NCBI RefSeq assembly: GCF_003352915.1
Contig: NZ_CP022314.1
Span: forward strand, 404,541 to 468,099
Source of the DNA: Arthrobacter sp. PM3
GTDB lineage: Bacteria; Actinomycetota; Actinomycetes; Actinomycetales; Micrococcaceae
Direction of reading: 5' to 3'
Length of the DNA stretch: 63,559 bases
A model generated the notes under the pieces. It was not told the DNA's origin and did no database searches. It worked only from the letters and a program-made list of their open reading frames with translations. Below are positions 25,618-33,711 of this stretch, one piece after another. The position numbers and the translations under genes are program-made. Every line of letters starts with the position of its first letter. Positions within the stretch are counted from its first letter, which is position 1.

Positions 25618-25623
25618 TAGACT
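25618..25623 (+). promoter_or_regulatory. -10 box TAGACT, leaderless promoter of the asparaginase gene
   Basis: TAGACT lies 6 nt before ATG 25630 with no ribosome site. It is only 24 nt after the preceding stop codon. Confidence 0.55.
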
Positions 25624-25629
25624 TGCTGC

Positions 25630-26646
25630 ATGGCTTTGAACCCGCATGCAACCTTCACAGTCGACTCCGCCGTCGAACTGGCAGTCATTGAGCGCAGCGG
25701 CTTCGTGGAATCCCGCCACATCGGTTCGGCCGTTGTGCTGGCCGCGGACGGAACCGTGGTGGTCGAACTCGGCGACGTCACTGCCCCCATTTTTGCCCGG
25801 TCCACGCTCAAACCGCTGCAGGCCCTGGCCTCGATGCAGGCCGGTGTCCCCCTGCGCGGCGCCCAGGTGGCCATCGCCTGCGGCAGCCACATCGGCTCCC
25901 TGGACCACATGGACGTGGTGGAGGGCATGCTCAAGGCGGCCGGCGCCAAAGAAGACCAGTTGCAGTGCCCGGCCGACTGGCCGCAGGACGAGACCGCCCG
26001 GAACTGGCTCGTCCAGACCGAGCGGGGCAAGACCCGGCTCGCGTTCAACTGCTCGGGCAAGCACGCGGCGTTCCTGTGGGCGTGCTCCGAGAACGGCTGG
26101 GACAAGCACAGCTACCTCGAGCCCAACCACCCGCTGCAGCAGCGCATCCGCTCCGTGATCGAGGAGTACTGCGGCGAACAGATCACCCATCTGGGCATCG
26201 ACGGCTGCGGCGCGCCGGTTGCGGCGGTGTCCCTGACCGGCCTGGCCCGCGCCTATTCGAAATTGGCCAAGGCACCGGGCGACAAAAACTCCAACGCGCG
26301 GGCCGCCACGATCGCCACGTCCATGCTGGACTACCCGTGGGCCGTCCAGGGCCGCGGCCAGTCCAACACGATCGTCATGGACGAACTCGGCATCCTGGCC
26401 AAGGTCGGTGCCGAGGGCGTGCTGGTCATGGCCACCCGCCAGGGTGTCTCCGTTGCCATCAAGATGCTCGACGGCAACATCCGGGCCGCCACCCTGGTCG
26501 GCCTGACCCTGCTCGCAGCCTCCGACGCCGTCGACATCCCCGAAGTCTCCAGCGTCCTGGACAAGGTGGTGGATCCGGTACTGGGCGGCGGCCGCCCGGT
26601 GGGCAAGATCCGGCTCGGCCGCGCCGTCGCGGCCCTGCTGGACTAG
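25630..26646 (+). CDS. Asparaginase, AnsA/Asparaginase_II (PF06089) type
   Basis: 338-residue protein of the family represented by the thermolabile Rhizobium etli L-asparaginase, unrelated to the E. coli AnsA/AnsB fold. It would hydrolyse asparagine to aspartate and ammonia. Family segments are [29 protein letters not shown] (conserved Ser-x-x-Lys), [34 protein letters not shown] and [14 protein letters not shown]. The C-terminal [11 protein letters not shown] is also typical. No signal peptide, so cytoplasmic. Its own leaderless promoter (TAGACT) is seen. The next gene begins 17 nt downstream and is probably co-transcribed. Confidence 0.9.
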   Translation: MALNPHATFTVDSAVELAVIERSGFVESRHIGSAVVLAADGTVVVELGDVTAPIFARSTLKPLQALASMQAGVPLRGAQVAIACGSHIGSLDHMDVVEGMLKAAGAKEDQLQCPADWPQDETARNWLVQTERGKTRLAFNCSGKHAAFLWACSENGWDKHSYLEPNHPLQQRIRSVIEEYCGEQITHLGIDGCGAPVAAVSLTGLARAYSKLAKAPGDKNSNARAATIATSMLDYPWAVQGRGQSNTIVMDELGILAKVGAEGVLVMATRQGVSVAIKMLDGNIRAATLVGLTLLAASDAVDIPEVSSVLDKVVDPVLGGGRPVGKIRLGRAVAALLD

Positions 26647-26663
26647 GCCCGGGGGACCGGACC

Positions 26664-27086
26664 ATGGCTGTATCCCGCCGCCGCATCGCCCTGGATGAGG
26701 GCCGCGCGGCGCTCGCCGCCTGGCAGGACGCCACCCCGGCCACCCCGGCCACGCCGGAAACCACAACCCCGGAAACCACAGTCGGCACCGGGGGATCCGC
26801 CGTCCCGCGCGCCACGGTCGCGACGGCGGTGCGCTACTCCCTGGAGGAAGTCACCGCCCGCGCCCCGGGCAACTCCGTGGAAGTGCGCGTCCCGCCGTTC
26901 GGCGTCACGCAGTGCGTGGAGGGCCCGCGGCACACGCGCGGCACTCCCCCGAATGTCATCGAGTGCGACGCCGCCACGTGGCTGGCGATGGTCAGCGGCC
27001 GGTTGAGCTGGGCGGACGCCGTCGCGGCCGGCAAGGTTGCCGCGTCGGGACTCCGCGCGGACCTGTCCGCCCTCCTGCCGCTGTAG
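26664..27086 (+). CDS. Sterol-carrier (SCP2-like) family protein
   Basis: 140-residue protein with a variable, Thr/Pro-rich N-terminal section (repeats of TPAT/PETT, residues about 20-40), then a conserved C-terminal domain. That domain contains [38 protein letters not shown] and [20 protein letters not shown]. The last segment resembles the SCP2 signature of bacterial sterol-carrier-like proteins common in actinobacteria. The function in bacteria is unclear; it may bind a hydrophobic ligand. It follows the asparaginase after 17 nt with GGGGGA upstream of the ATG, and ends 36 nt from the convergent SDR gene. Confidence 0.72.
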   Translation: MAVSRRRIALDEGRAALAAWQDATPATPATPETTTPETTVGTGGSAVPRATVATAVRYSLEEVTARAPGNSVEVRVPPFGVTQCVEGPRHTRGTPPNVIECDAATWLAMVSGRLSWADAVAAGKVAASGLRADLSALLPL

Positions 27087-27122
27087 ACGCCGCCCCGTCA
27101 CTCCCGCCCGCGGCCCGCGCCC

Positions 27123-27884
27123 TTATCCGCGTCCGATGAACGGCATCCCGGCGGCCGTCACCACAAGGGAACCGACATTGGCCGACGCCGGCATCCCGGC
27201 CATGAGCAGCACGGCCCGGGCGGCGTCCTGCACCGGGAACGTCGGCTCGGGTTTGCGCGTGCCGTCGGCCTGGACGGCGCCGGAGCCGACCCCGATCTCG
27301 TCCATGAGGTCGGTGGCCGCGTTGCCGATGTCGATCTGTCCGCTCGTGATGCCGAACCCGCGCCCGTCGAGCTCAATGCTCTTGGTCAGCCCGGTGATCG
27401 CGTGCTTGGTCACGGTGTAGGCCACGGTCCGGGGCCGGGGTGAATGGGCCGCGATGGAGCCGTTGTTGATGACCCGCCCGCCCTGGGGCGACTGGGCCTT
27501 CATGGCCCGCACGGCAGCCGCCGCGCAGAGGACGGACCCCGTGAGGTTCACCGCGACCGTCGCCTCCCAGTCCGCCACACTGATCTCGTCCACCGAGGCG
27601 GCGGGGCCGAACACGCCGGCGTTGTTGAACAGCACGTCCACCCGCTCCCACTGCTTCATGGCCGCGGCGAAGAGACGTTCGACGTCGGCCGGGTCCGTGA
27701 CATCGCATGGAACCACAAGCGCCTGCCGGTGTCCGGCGGCGGTCTCCCGCAGGGGTTCTTCCCGCCGGCCGGCCAGGACCACCCGGTAGCCCTCGGCCAG
27801 CATGAGCCGCGCCACCGCACGGCCGATGCCGGAGCCCGCTCCGGTGACGACGGCGACCCGTCCGGGAGTGTGGTGCTGGCTCAT
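27123..27884 (-). CDS. SDR family oxidoreductase
   Basis: Classical short-chain dehydrogenase of 253 residues. The cofactor motif TGAGSGIG is at residues 15-22, an Arg pair (GRREE) after beta-2 suggests NADP(H) preference, NNAG is at about residue 87, and catalytic residues are Ser in NNGSIAAHS and YTVTK for Tyr/Lys. AGGAGG precedes ATG 27884. The substrate is not inferable. It stands alone on this strand, convergent with the SCP2-like gene. Confidence 0.9.
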   Translation of the reverse strand: MSQHHTPGRVAVVTGAGSGIGRAVARLMLAEGYRVVLAGRREEPLRETAAGHRQALVVPCDVTDPADVERLFAAAMKQWERVDVLFNNAGVFGPAASVDEISVADWEATVAVNLTGSVLCAAAAVRAMKAQSPQGGRVINNGSIAAHSPRPRTVAYTVTKHAITGLTKSIELDGRGFGITSGQIDIGNAATDLMDEIGVGSGAVQADGTRKPEPTFPVQDAARAVLLMAGMPASANVGSLVVTAAGMPFIGRG

Positions 27885-27942
27885 GGGTCCTCCTCGACTG
27901 GTTGCGCGCTTGCGCCGTTGCCCGGCAAGCCTACCGCCGAGA

Positions 27943-27989
27943 TGGCATTTCGCGGCAGTGTTTCGCGCCCCGACTGCCGCGACGTGCCA
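27943..27989. repeat. Imperfect inverted repeat, 17-nt arms
   Basis: Arms at 27943-27959 and 27973-27989 (core GCGGCAGT/ACTGCCGC) pair with two mismatches around a 13-nt loop. The repeat lies between two leftward genes. Just after it a 17-bp GC-rich unit containing GGGCGTACGGGGC is repeated twice (about 28002-28037). It may be a REP-like element or terminator of the membrane-protein gene at 28047-28376. Confidence 0.6.
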
Positions 27990-28046
27990 ACTCGCGGCGA
28001 CGGGCGGGCGTACGGGGCGGGCGGGCGTACGGGGCGGGCGGGGGCG

Positions 28047-28376
28047 CTAGCGGGAATCGCCGCCGCGGTCCCCGCCCGGGCGCTCCCTGGCCTGTCTGCC
28101 CGCTCGGTAGCCGGTCCAGAAGGCCAGCACCAGCAGTCCGGCGCCGGTCAGCGCGACGCCGGCCCAGGCCCCGGCCCCCATGAAGACCAGCCCCTGCGGC
28201 AGGACGGGCCGGGCGGGCAGCGGGGTATAGGCGAACCAGCCGACGTCTTCCCGGGGCGCCGGCCAGGCGAGCAGGATAAGGCCGGCGAGCAGCATGGCCA
28301 GGGCAGCAAGCGGCACCACCAGGCCGGTCCGATGCTTCCGGGCCCGGCCCGCATCGCTGTTCCCCCGCGGTTCCAT
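28047..28376 (-). CDS. Small membrane protein, unknown function
   Basis: 109 residues with two hydrophobic segments, GLVVPLAALAMLLAGLILLAW (near residue 20) and GAGAWAGVALTGAGLLVLAFW (near residue 70), and a polar Arg/Gly-rich C-terminus. Topology suggests both ends in the cytoplasm. No family recognised. Two in-frame ATGs lie 6 nt apart; the second (28376) is preferred because a TACAGT box lies exactly 6 nt before it, and no ribosome site exists for either. It is divergent from the CHAD gene, whose promoter has the same TACAGT box. Confidence 0.7.
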   Translation of the reverse strand: MEPRGNSDAGRARKHRTGLVVPLAALAMLLAGLILLAWPAPREDVGWFAYTPLPARPVLPQGLVFMGAGAWAGVALTGAGLLVLAFWTGYRAGRQARERPGGDRGGDSR

Positions 28377-28382
28377 GGCCAT

Positions 28383-28388
28383 ACTGTA
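28383..28388 (-). promoter_or_regulatory. -10 box TACAGT for the small membrane protein
   Basis: 6 nt before ATG 28376 on the minus strand; leaderless arrangement. Confidence 0.5.
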
Positions 28389-28428
28389 ACCGGTACGGAT
28401 GACCCTGTCCGGGCATCCGCGAAGTCAG

Positions 28429-28434
28429 TACAGT
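28429..28434 (+). promoter_or_regulatory. -10 box TACAGT for the CHAD gene
   Basis: 5 nt before ATG 28440, no Shine-Dalgarno. The same hexamer is used by the divergent neighbour. Confidence 0.5.
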
Positions 28435-28439
28435 GAAGC

Positions 28440-29357
28440 ATGGCGACCACGACGGGCGATGTCCTGAAGGACTATCTTGGCCAACAGCTTGGCGAACTGC
28501 GACGCCACAGCCCCGGCGCCTTGGCGGGTCAGCCGGAAGGCATCCACCAGATGCGCGTCGCGGCCCGGCGGCTCCGTTCCCTGCTGGCCACGGGGCGCTC
28601 TCTCCTGGCAGCCGGCGCCTCTGACGGCATCCGGAGCGAACTCCAATGGATTTCCGGGGTTCTCGGGGCTGCCCGGGACCCGACCGTGGTCGAGGACCGG
28701 CTCAGGGAACTGCTGGCCGAGGAGCCCCCGGGGCTGGTGGTCGGTCCGGCGGCGGAACGGATCAACGAATCCTTGGATGCCTCCGCCGCTGCGGGGATGA
28801 AGGAGGTGATCGTGGCGCTCGAAGGCGAACGCTTCGCCCTCCTGCTGGACCGGCTGTCCGGGTTCGTCGCCGACGCTCCATGGACCGACAAAGCGTCGCA
28901 GCCGCCGGAGACGACCGTCCGGAAACTCGTAGCCAAGGACGAAGCCCGGCTGCGGCGTGCCGTGGACGGGCTGGCGCCCCGGGAGGGCCGAGGAACAGAC
29001 GAAAGCTCCGGCACCGTCTCCGCGGCGGAGTCCCGGGATGCCGGGCTGCATGAGATCAGGAAGTCAGCCAAGCGCCTGCGCTACGCTGCCGAGTTCGCCG
29101 CGACCGTGGCCCGGAAGAAGGACGCGAAACGCCTCGCCAAGACGGCCGCGGCGTCGCGCAAGATCCAGACCGCCTTGGGGCTGCATCAGGACAGCGTGGT
29201 GGCGCAAACCCTGCTGACTGAACTCGGCCGAAGCGCCGCCGGCAACGGCGAAGCCGGGTTCACGTTCGGCCGGCTGCATGCCCGCGAGGGGCAGCTGGCC
29301 GCCCGGGCCGAGGCGGACTTCGCCAAGGCCTGGAAGAAGTTTCCAGCGCCGCGCTGA
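28440..29357 (+). CDS. CHAD domain-containing protein
   Basis: 305-residue all-helical protein. CHAD domains are recognised by conserved His and basic residues in two halves: HQMRVAARRLRSLLAT near residue 37 and HEIRKSAKRLRYAAEFAAT near residue 205. Both are present, so a full domain is likely. CHAD proteins bind inorganic polyphosphate through these basic helices. There is no CYTH domain in this gene or beside it. The start is leaderless. It ends 8 nt from the convergent DUF1508 gene. Confidence 0.9.
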   Translation: MATTTGDVLKDYLGQQLGELRRHSPGALAGQPEGIHQMRVAARRLRSLLATGRSLLAAGASDGIRSELQWISGVLGAARDPTVVEDRLRELLAEEPPGLVVGPAAERINESLDASAAAGMKEVIVALEGERFALLLDRLSGFVADAPWTDKASQPPETTVRKLVAKDEARLRRAVDGLAPREGRGTDESSGTVSAAESRDAGLHEIRKSAKRLRYAAEFAATVARKKDAKRLAKTAAASRKIQTALGLHQDSVVAQTLLTELGRSAAGNGEAGFTFGRLHAREGQLAARAEADFAKAWKKFPAPR

Positions 29358-29364
29358 GGCCGGC

Positions 29365-29673
29365 TCAGTGCCGGGCGCGGGGTCTCTTTGCTGTCACCGC
29401 GGGTCCTCCGGTGGCCGACACTGAACGCCCGGTGCCGCCGAGCGTCCGCCGGGTCACCCGGGGCGTGGGCCCCAGCGTTGCGGGCCGGCCGCCGGCCGTC
29501 CGGTCCTTCACCAGGCCCGTCCCTGCGATCTCCCGGGCCTGGGCGACGCCGGCGACGGCCGCCTTCTTCGTGGGAAACGTCACCGACACGGCCATCAGCT
29601 GCCCCGCCCCGTCCATCATCCGGAGGCGGTAGCCGCCCTCCGGCGCGTCCACGAGCTCGAAATACCCCGCCAT
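29365..29673 (-). CDS. DUF1508 (YegP-like) protein with Arg/Thr-rich tail
   Basis: 102 residues. The N-terminal half (MAGYFELVDAPEGGYRLRMM, then SVTFPTKKAAVAGVAQAREI) is one copy of the DUF1508/YegP fold, a small beta-alpha domain of unknown function often repeated twice in other bacteria; here one copy is followed by a 45-residue basic Thr/Arg/Pro-rich tail. AAGGAG precedes ATG 29673. Forty nt upstream lies a perfect 16-bp palindrome, which suggests regulated expression. Confidence 0.75.
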   Translation of the reverse strand: MAGYFELVDAPEGGYRLRMMDGAGQLMAVSVTFPTKKAAVAGVAQAREIAGTGLVKDRTAGGRPATLGPTPRVTRRTLGGTGRSVSATGGPAVTAKRPRARH

Positions 29674-29712
29674 TGCACACTCCTTGTTCCCTGTATCCCC
29701 CGCCGGGATTTT

Positions 29713-29728
29713 AGTAAGTATACTTACT
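29713..29728. promoter_or_regulatory. Perfect 16-bp palindrome AGTAAGTATACTTACT
   Basis: A fully symmetric AT-rich operator-like sequence in a GC-rich intergenic region, 40 nt upstream of the DUF1508 start codon. Its position fits a repressor site over the promoter. No cognate regulator is next to it. Confidence 0.6.
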
Positions 29729-29770
29729 TCGCGGTTGGAGCACAGCCCCGGGGGCACGTCGGCGGGCGCG

Positions 29771-31633
29771 TCAGTGGTGCTGTTGGTGCGGACCGGAGCT
29801 GGCCCCCGGGCGGCCGGCGCCGCCGCCGCGGGACCTGTGCCCGCCGGAGTGCAGCGGGATGTCGCTGCGGCGGACGCCGTCGTTGTGCAGTTCCAGTGCG
29901 CTCCGCACCAGGGCGAAGTGGCTGAACGCCTGCGGCGTGTTGCCCAGCTGCCGGCCGGACCCGACGCCCCACTCCTCGCTGAGGAGTCCGACGTCGTTGC
30001 GCAGCGCCAGCAGGCGTTCGAACAGTTCCCGGGCCTCGTGGCGCCGGCCGGCGCCGATCAGGGCCTCGACCAGCCAGAAGGAACAGGCCAGGAACACCCC
30101 CTCCTCGCCGGGGAGCCCGTCGTCGCTTTCGGCCGGCCGGTAGCGGCGCAGGAAACCGTCGTGCGTCAGGTCGCGCTGGACGGCGTCGATGGTTCCGATG
30201 ATCCGGGGATCATCGGGCGGGAGGAACCCCACCCGGGGCAGCAGCAGCAGGCTGGCGTCGAGTTCGGGCCGGCCGTAGGACTGCACAAACGTGTTGCGTT
30301 CGGCGTCGAACCCGTTGGCCATGACTTCAGCATGGATGGTGTCGCGCAGTTCCTCCCAGCGGTCCGCCGGGCCGGGCAGCCCGAAGTCCCGGACCCCTTT
30401 GACCATGCGGTCCGCCGCCACCCACGCCATGACCTTCGAATGCGTGAAGTGCCGCTGCGGTCCGCGCATCTCCCACAGCCCGTTGTCCGGACGCTGCCAG
30501 GTTGTCTCGAGGTGTTCCATCAGGGCCACCTGGACGTCCCAGGCGTCGTCGCTGTGCTTGAGCAGGGAATTCCGCGTCAAGGACAGGCAATCGAGGACCT
30601 CGCCCCAGACGTCCAGCTGGAGCTGGCCGGCCGCGCCGTTCCCGGTCCGCACCGGGGCGGAATTTTCATAGCCTTTGAGCCAGGGCAGATCAAGCTCGGG
30701 CAGCCGGCGCTCGCCGTGGAGTCCGTACATGATCTGCAGGTCCGCGGGGTCCCCTGCGACGGCGCGCAGCAGCCAGTCGCGCCACGCGCCGGCCTCCTCC
30801 GTGTAGCCCACGGCCAGCAGCGCCTGCAGCGTCAGGGTGGCGTCGCGGAGCCAGCAGAAGCGGTAGTCCCAGTTCCGGGTGCCGCCGATCTCCTCCGGCA
30901 GCGACGTGGTGACGGCGGCGACGATGCCTCCCGTGGGGGCGAAAGTCAGGGCTTTGAGGGTGATCAGCGAGCGCTGGACGGCGTCGCGGTACGGCCCGGT
31001 GATCTTGCACCTGGCCGACCAGGCCTTCCAGAACTCCTCCGTGGACGCCAGGACCGCCTCCGGGTCCACGCAGCGCGGCCGGGGCAGGTGGCTGGGGCTC
31101 CAAGTCAGCACGAACGGCACGCGCTCCTCGGCCGTGACGCTGAACTCGCTGATGGTCTGCATCCGCTCGCCGCGCAGGGGTGCCCCGGTCACCAGGTAGG
31201 CGGCGTCGGGACCGGCCACCGCATGGATGCCGTAGTCGTCCCGGCGGACCCACGGCACGATGTGACCGTAGTCGAACCGCAGGGCCAGTTCACCGCGCAT
31301 CCGCACCGTGCCGCGCAGCCCCACCACGATCCGCACGATGTCCGCCACCTCGTCGCGGGGTGGCATGAAATCAATGATCCTGACCTTGCCCTCGGGGGTC
31401 TCCCAGTCCGTTTCCAGGATCAGCGTGCCCTTGCGGTAGCGGCGCCGGGTGCATTCGCCGCCGTCTTCGGGCGCCAGCAGCCACCGGCCGGCCGCGGGCG
31501 TGTCGAGCAGGGCGTTGAAACAGGCCGGCGAGTCGAAGCGGGGCAGGCACAGCCAGTCAATGGAGCCTTCGGTGCTGATCAGGGCCGCCGTGTGCAGATC
31601 CCCGACCATTGCGTAGTCCTCGATACGTGCCAT
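29771..31633 (-). CDS. Glycoside hydrolase family 15 protein (glucoamylase/trehalase type)
   Basis: 620-residue cytoplasmic GH15 enzyme. The N-terminal beta-domain begins IEDYAMVGDLHTAALIS with GSIDWLCLPRFDSPACF, a highly conserved bacterial GH15 start. The catalytic (alpha/alpha)6 barrel shows GGTRNWDYRFCWLRDA, and near the C-terminus LSEEWGVGSGRQLGNTPQAF, carrying the expected general base Glu region. Some members of this clade (mycobacterial) are trehalases rather than glucoamylases, so the substrate is open. ATG 31633 is preferred over an upstream in-frame ATG, because the conserved domain starts there. It is divergent from the DUF72 gene. Confidence 0.88.
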   Translation of the reverse strand: MARIEDYAMVGDLHTAALISTEGSIDWLCLPRFDSPACFNALLDTPAAGRWLLAPEDGGECTRRRYRKGTLILETDWETPEGKVRIIDFMPPRDEVADIVRIVVGLRGTVRMRGELALRFDYGHIVPWVRRDDYGIHAVAGPDAAYLVTGAPLRGERMQTISEFSVTAEERVPFVLTWSPSHLPRPRCVDPEAVLASTEEFWKAWSARCKITGPYRDAVQRSLITLKALTFAPTGGIVAAVTTSLPEEIGGTRNWDYRFCWLRDATLTLQALLAVGYTEEAGAWRDWLLRAVAGDPADLQIMYGLHGERRLPELDLPWLKGYENSAPVRTGNGAAGQLQLDVWGEVLDCLSLTRNSLLKHSDDAWDVQVALMEHLETTWQRPDNGLWEMRGPQRHFTHSKVMAWVAADRMVKGVRDFGLPGPADRWEELRDTIHAEVMANGFDAERNTFVQSYGRPELDASLLLLPRVGFLPPDDPRIIGTIDAVQRDLTHDGFLRRYRPAESDDGLPGEEGVFLACSFWLVEALIGAGRRHEARELFERLLALRNDVGLLSEEWGVGSGRQLGNTPQAFSHFALVRSALELHNDGVRRSDIPLHSGGHRSRGGGAGRPGASSGPHQQHH

Positions 31634-31687
31634 GACACTTACAGTGCCACACCGTACCGCCCGGTTCGAGCAAGGTCCGGGGACGCG

Positions 31688-31726
31688 GCTGCGGGACGGT
31701 GCTGCGGGACGGTGCTGCGGGACGGT
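31688..31726. repeat. 13-bp tandem repeat, three perfect copies
   Basis: GCTGCGGGACGGT repeated three times without change between the divergent GH15 and DUF72 genes. Copy number may vary between strains. Confidence 0.8.
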
Positions 31727-31769
31727 GCGCGGACGCAGCCCGGGTTGCGTTCCCCCCGTCCCGGCAGAA

Positions 31770-31775
31770 TAGGAT
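31770..31775 (+). promoter_or_regulatory. -10 box TAGGAT, leaderless promoter of DUF72 gene
   Basis: 6 nt before ATG 31782, no ribosome site. Confidence 0.55.
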
Positions 31776-31781
31776 CCGGTC

Positions 31782-32549
31782 ATGCTGGAACGGAGCTTCG
31801 CCGGACACGGCGCCCTGCGGATCGGGACGTCCGGCTGGAGCTATGACCATTGGGAGGGCGTTCTCTACCCGCCAGGCCTGCCGGCCCGGGACCGGCTGGC
31901 GCACTACGCGGCCCGCTTCGACACCGTCGAGCTCAACGCCAGCTTCTACCGCTGGCCCAGGGAGGCCACCTTCGCCGGCTGGCGCCGCCGCCTGCCCGAG
32001 GGCTTCGCCCTGTCGGTGAAAGCCCCTCGGGGACTGACGCACGGCAAGAAGCTCTACGCCCCGGAGGTGTGGGTGGAGCGCATCACCCGGTGCTGGCACG
32101 AACTCGGCGACAAACGGGCCGTCCTGCTGGTTCAGCTGCCGCCGGACTTCGCACGGGACGACGCCCGGCTGGACTACTTCCTGGCCGTCCTGCCCGGCTG
32201 GATCCGGGTCAGTGTGGAGTTCCGGCACCCGAGCTGGCACGACGACGCCGTGTACGCGCTGCTGGAGCGGCACGGCGCGGCGTACTGCGTGATGAGCGGC
32301 GCCGGGCTGCCCTGCGTCCTGCGGGCGACGGCCCCGTTCGTCTATGTCCGGCTGCACGGCCCGGACCACGACGTCCTCTACAGCGGTTCCTATTCGGACG
32401 CGGACCTGCTCTGGTGGGCCGGGCGGATCCGGGAATGGCGGACTGCGGGCAAGGACGTCTTTGCGTACTTCAACAACGACGGCGGCGGCAACGCCGTGCG
32501 CAACGCCGCCGCCCTGCGCGGACTCCTGGGTGATCCGGTTCCCGGGTGA
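31782..32549 (+). CDS. DUF72 family protein (YecE-like)
   Basis: 255 residues with the DUF72 TIM-barrel-like pattern: RIGTSGWSYDHWEGVLYP at the N-terminus, HYAARFDTVELNASFYRWP, FALSVKAPRGLTHGKKL, the central VSVEFRHPSWHDD, and VYVRLHGP towards the end. The closing motif VFAYFNNDGGGNAVRNA is also typical. The biochemical function of the family is unknown. Expressed from a leaderless promoter. The App1 gene follows 86 nt downstream. Confidence 0.9.
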   Translation: MLERSFAGHGALRIGTSGWSYDHWEGVLYPPGLPARDRLAHYAARFDTVELNASFYRWPREATFAGWRRRLPEGFALSVKAPRGLTHGKKLYAPEVWVERITRCWHELGDKRAVLLVQLPPDFARDDARLDYFLAVLPGWIRVSVEFRHPSWHDDAVYALLERHGAAYCVMSGAGLPCVLRATAPFVYVRLHGPDHDVLYSGSYSDADLLWWAGRIREWRTAGKDVFAYFNNDGGGNAVRNAAALRGLLGDPVPG

Positions 32550-32635
32550 GCCGGGCACCGGGCCCGGGAGCCGCCGTCGTCCGCGGCGCGCTTCACACGC
32601 ACGGCGGGGTGCCGGCGCTGTGAAAGAGTGGAGGC

Positions 32636-33703
32636 ATGGAATTGGCGTCAAAACCAGCGCAGCAGCGGCCCGTGTCCGGCAACCGGGCGTTCCGGCTCGC
32701 CCACTGGGTGTCCGACACCGTCAACGGGATCCGCCTCAAGACAGCCCGGCGGTGGAAGTTCGCCCCGCAGACGGTCGCGTACCAGGGCTACGGCTCGACG
32801 GAGTGGGCCCGGGTGCTGGGCCGGGTCGTGCTCACCAGCAAGCCCGTGCCCGGCAGCAAGGCCGAGCGGGTTGCCAAGAACGGCAACCAGAACTTCCGCG
32901 GCTGGCGTGCCTTCACGTCCGTCCCGGTCCAGTACACCGAGGTGGAGATCCAGCTCGGCGGCGTCACCACCCGCGTGCAGGCCGACCGCGGCGGGCTCGT
33001 GGACACCGTGGTTCCGGTGGCTTTGACCCCGGGCTGGCACACGGCCGTGCTGCGCGCCGACGGCACGGACCCTGTCGAGGCCCGCATTTTCGTGATCTCC
33101 CCGGAGACCCGTCTGGGCATCGTTTCGGACATTGACGACACCATCATGGTCACGGCCCTCCCCCGGCCGTTCCTGGCCCTGTGGAACACCTTCGTCCTGA
33201 ACGAACGTGCCCGGATGGCGACGCCGGGCATGGCCGTGCTGATGGACCGGCTCAAGGTGGAGCACCCGGATGCCCCGGTGATCTACCTGTCCACCGGGCC
33301 GTGGAACGCCGCGCCCACCCTGGGCCGTTTCATCGCCCGGAACCTCTACCCCCCGGGCGCGCTGCTGCTCACCGACTGGGGGCTGACCCACGACCGCTGG
33401 TTCCGCAGCGGCCAGGACCACAAGCGGCGCAACCTCGAACTCCTCGCCCAGGAATTCCCGCACATGCGCTGGCTGCTGTTCGGCGACAACGGGCAGCACG
33501 ATGAAGAGATTTACTCCGGCTTCGCCCGGGAACACCCGGACCGGGTGGCCGCGATCGGCATCCGGCAGCTCTCGGCCAGCGAAGCCGTCCTCGCGGGCGG
33601 CCATTCCAACACCGGCGACCACTCGGAATCGTCCGTCCCGTGGATCTATTCCCCCGACGGTGCCGGGCTCGCCAGGGGCCTGCAGGACCTGGACCTGCTC
33701 TAG
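32636..33703 (+). CDS. App1-type phosphatase-like protein (DUF2183)
   Basis: 355-residue protein with the APP1 catalytic domain (HAD-like), known from yeast App1 phosphatidate phosphatase. The nucleophile motif is VSDIDDTIM at about residue 165 (DxDxT), followed by VIYLSTGPWNAAPTL and the C-terminal LFGDNGQHDEEIYSGF with the acidic metal ligands. The N-terminal 150 residues form a beta-rich domain (VAYQGYGSTEWARVLGRV). Lipid phosphatase activity is an inference from the family. GAGTGGAGG precedes ATG 32636. It ends 8 nt from the convergent GH1 gene. Confidence 0.85.
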   Translation: MELASKPAQQRPVSGNRAFRLAHWVSDTVNGIRLKTARRWKFAPQTVAYQGYGSTEWARVLGRVVLTSKPVPGSKAERVAKNGNQNFRGWRAFTSVPVQYTEVEIQLGGVTTRVQADRGGLVDTVVPVALTPGWHTAVLRADGTDPVEARIFVISPETRLGIVSDIDDTIMVTALPRPFLALWNTFVLNERARMATPGMAVLMDRLKVEHPDAPVIYLSTGPWNAAPTLGRFIARNLYPPGALLLTDWGLTHDRWFRSGQDHKRRNLELLAQEFPHMRWLLFGDNGQHDEEIYSGFAREHPDRVAAIGIRQLSASEAVLAGGHSNTGDHSESSVPWIYSPDGAGLARGLQDLDLL

Positions 33704-33711
33704 GCGGCCCC

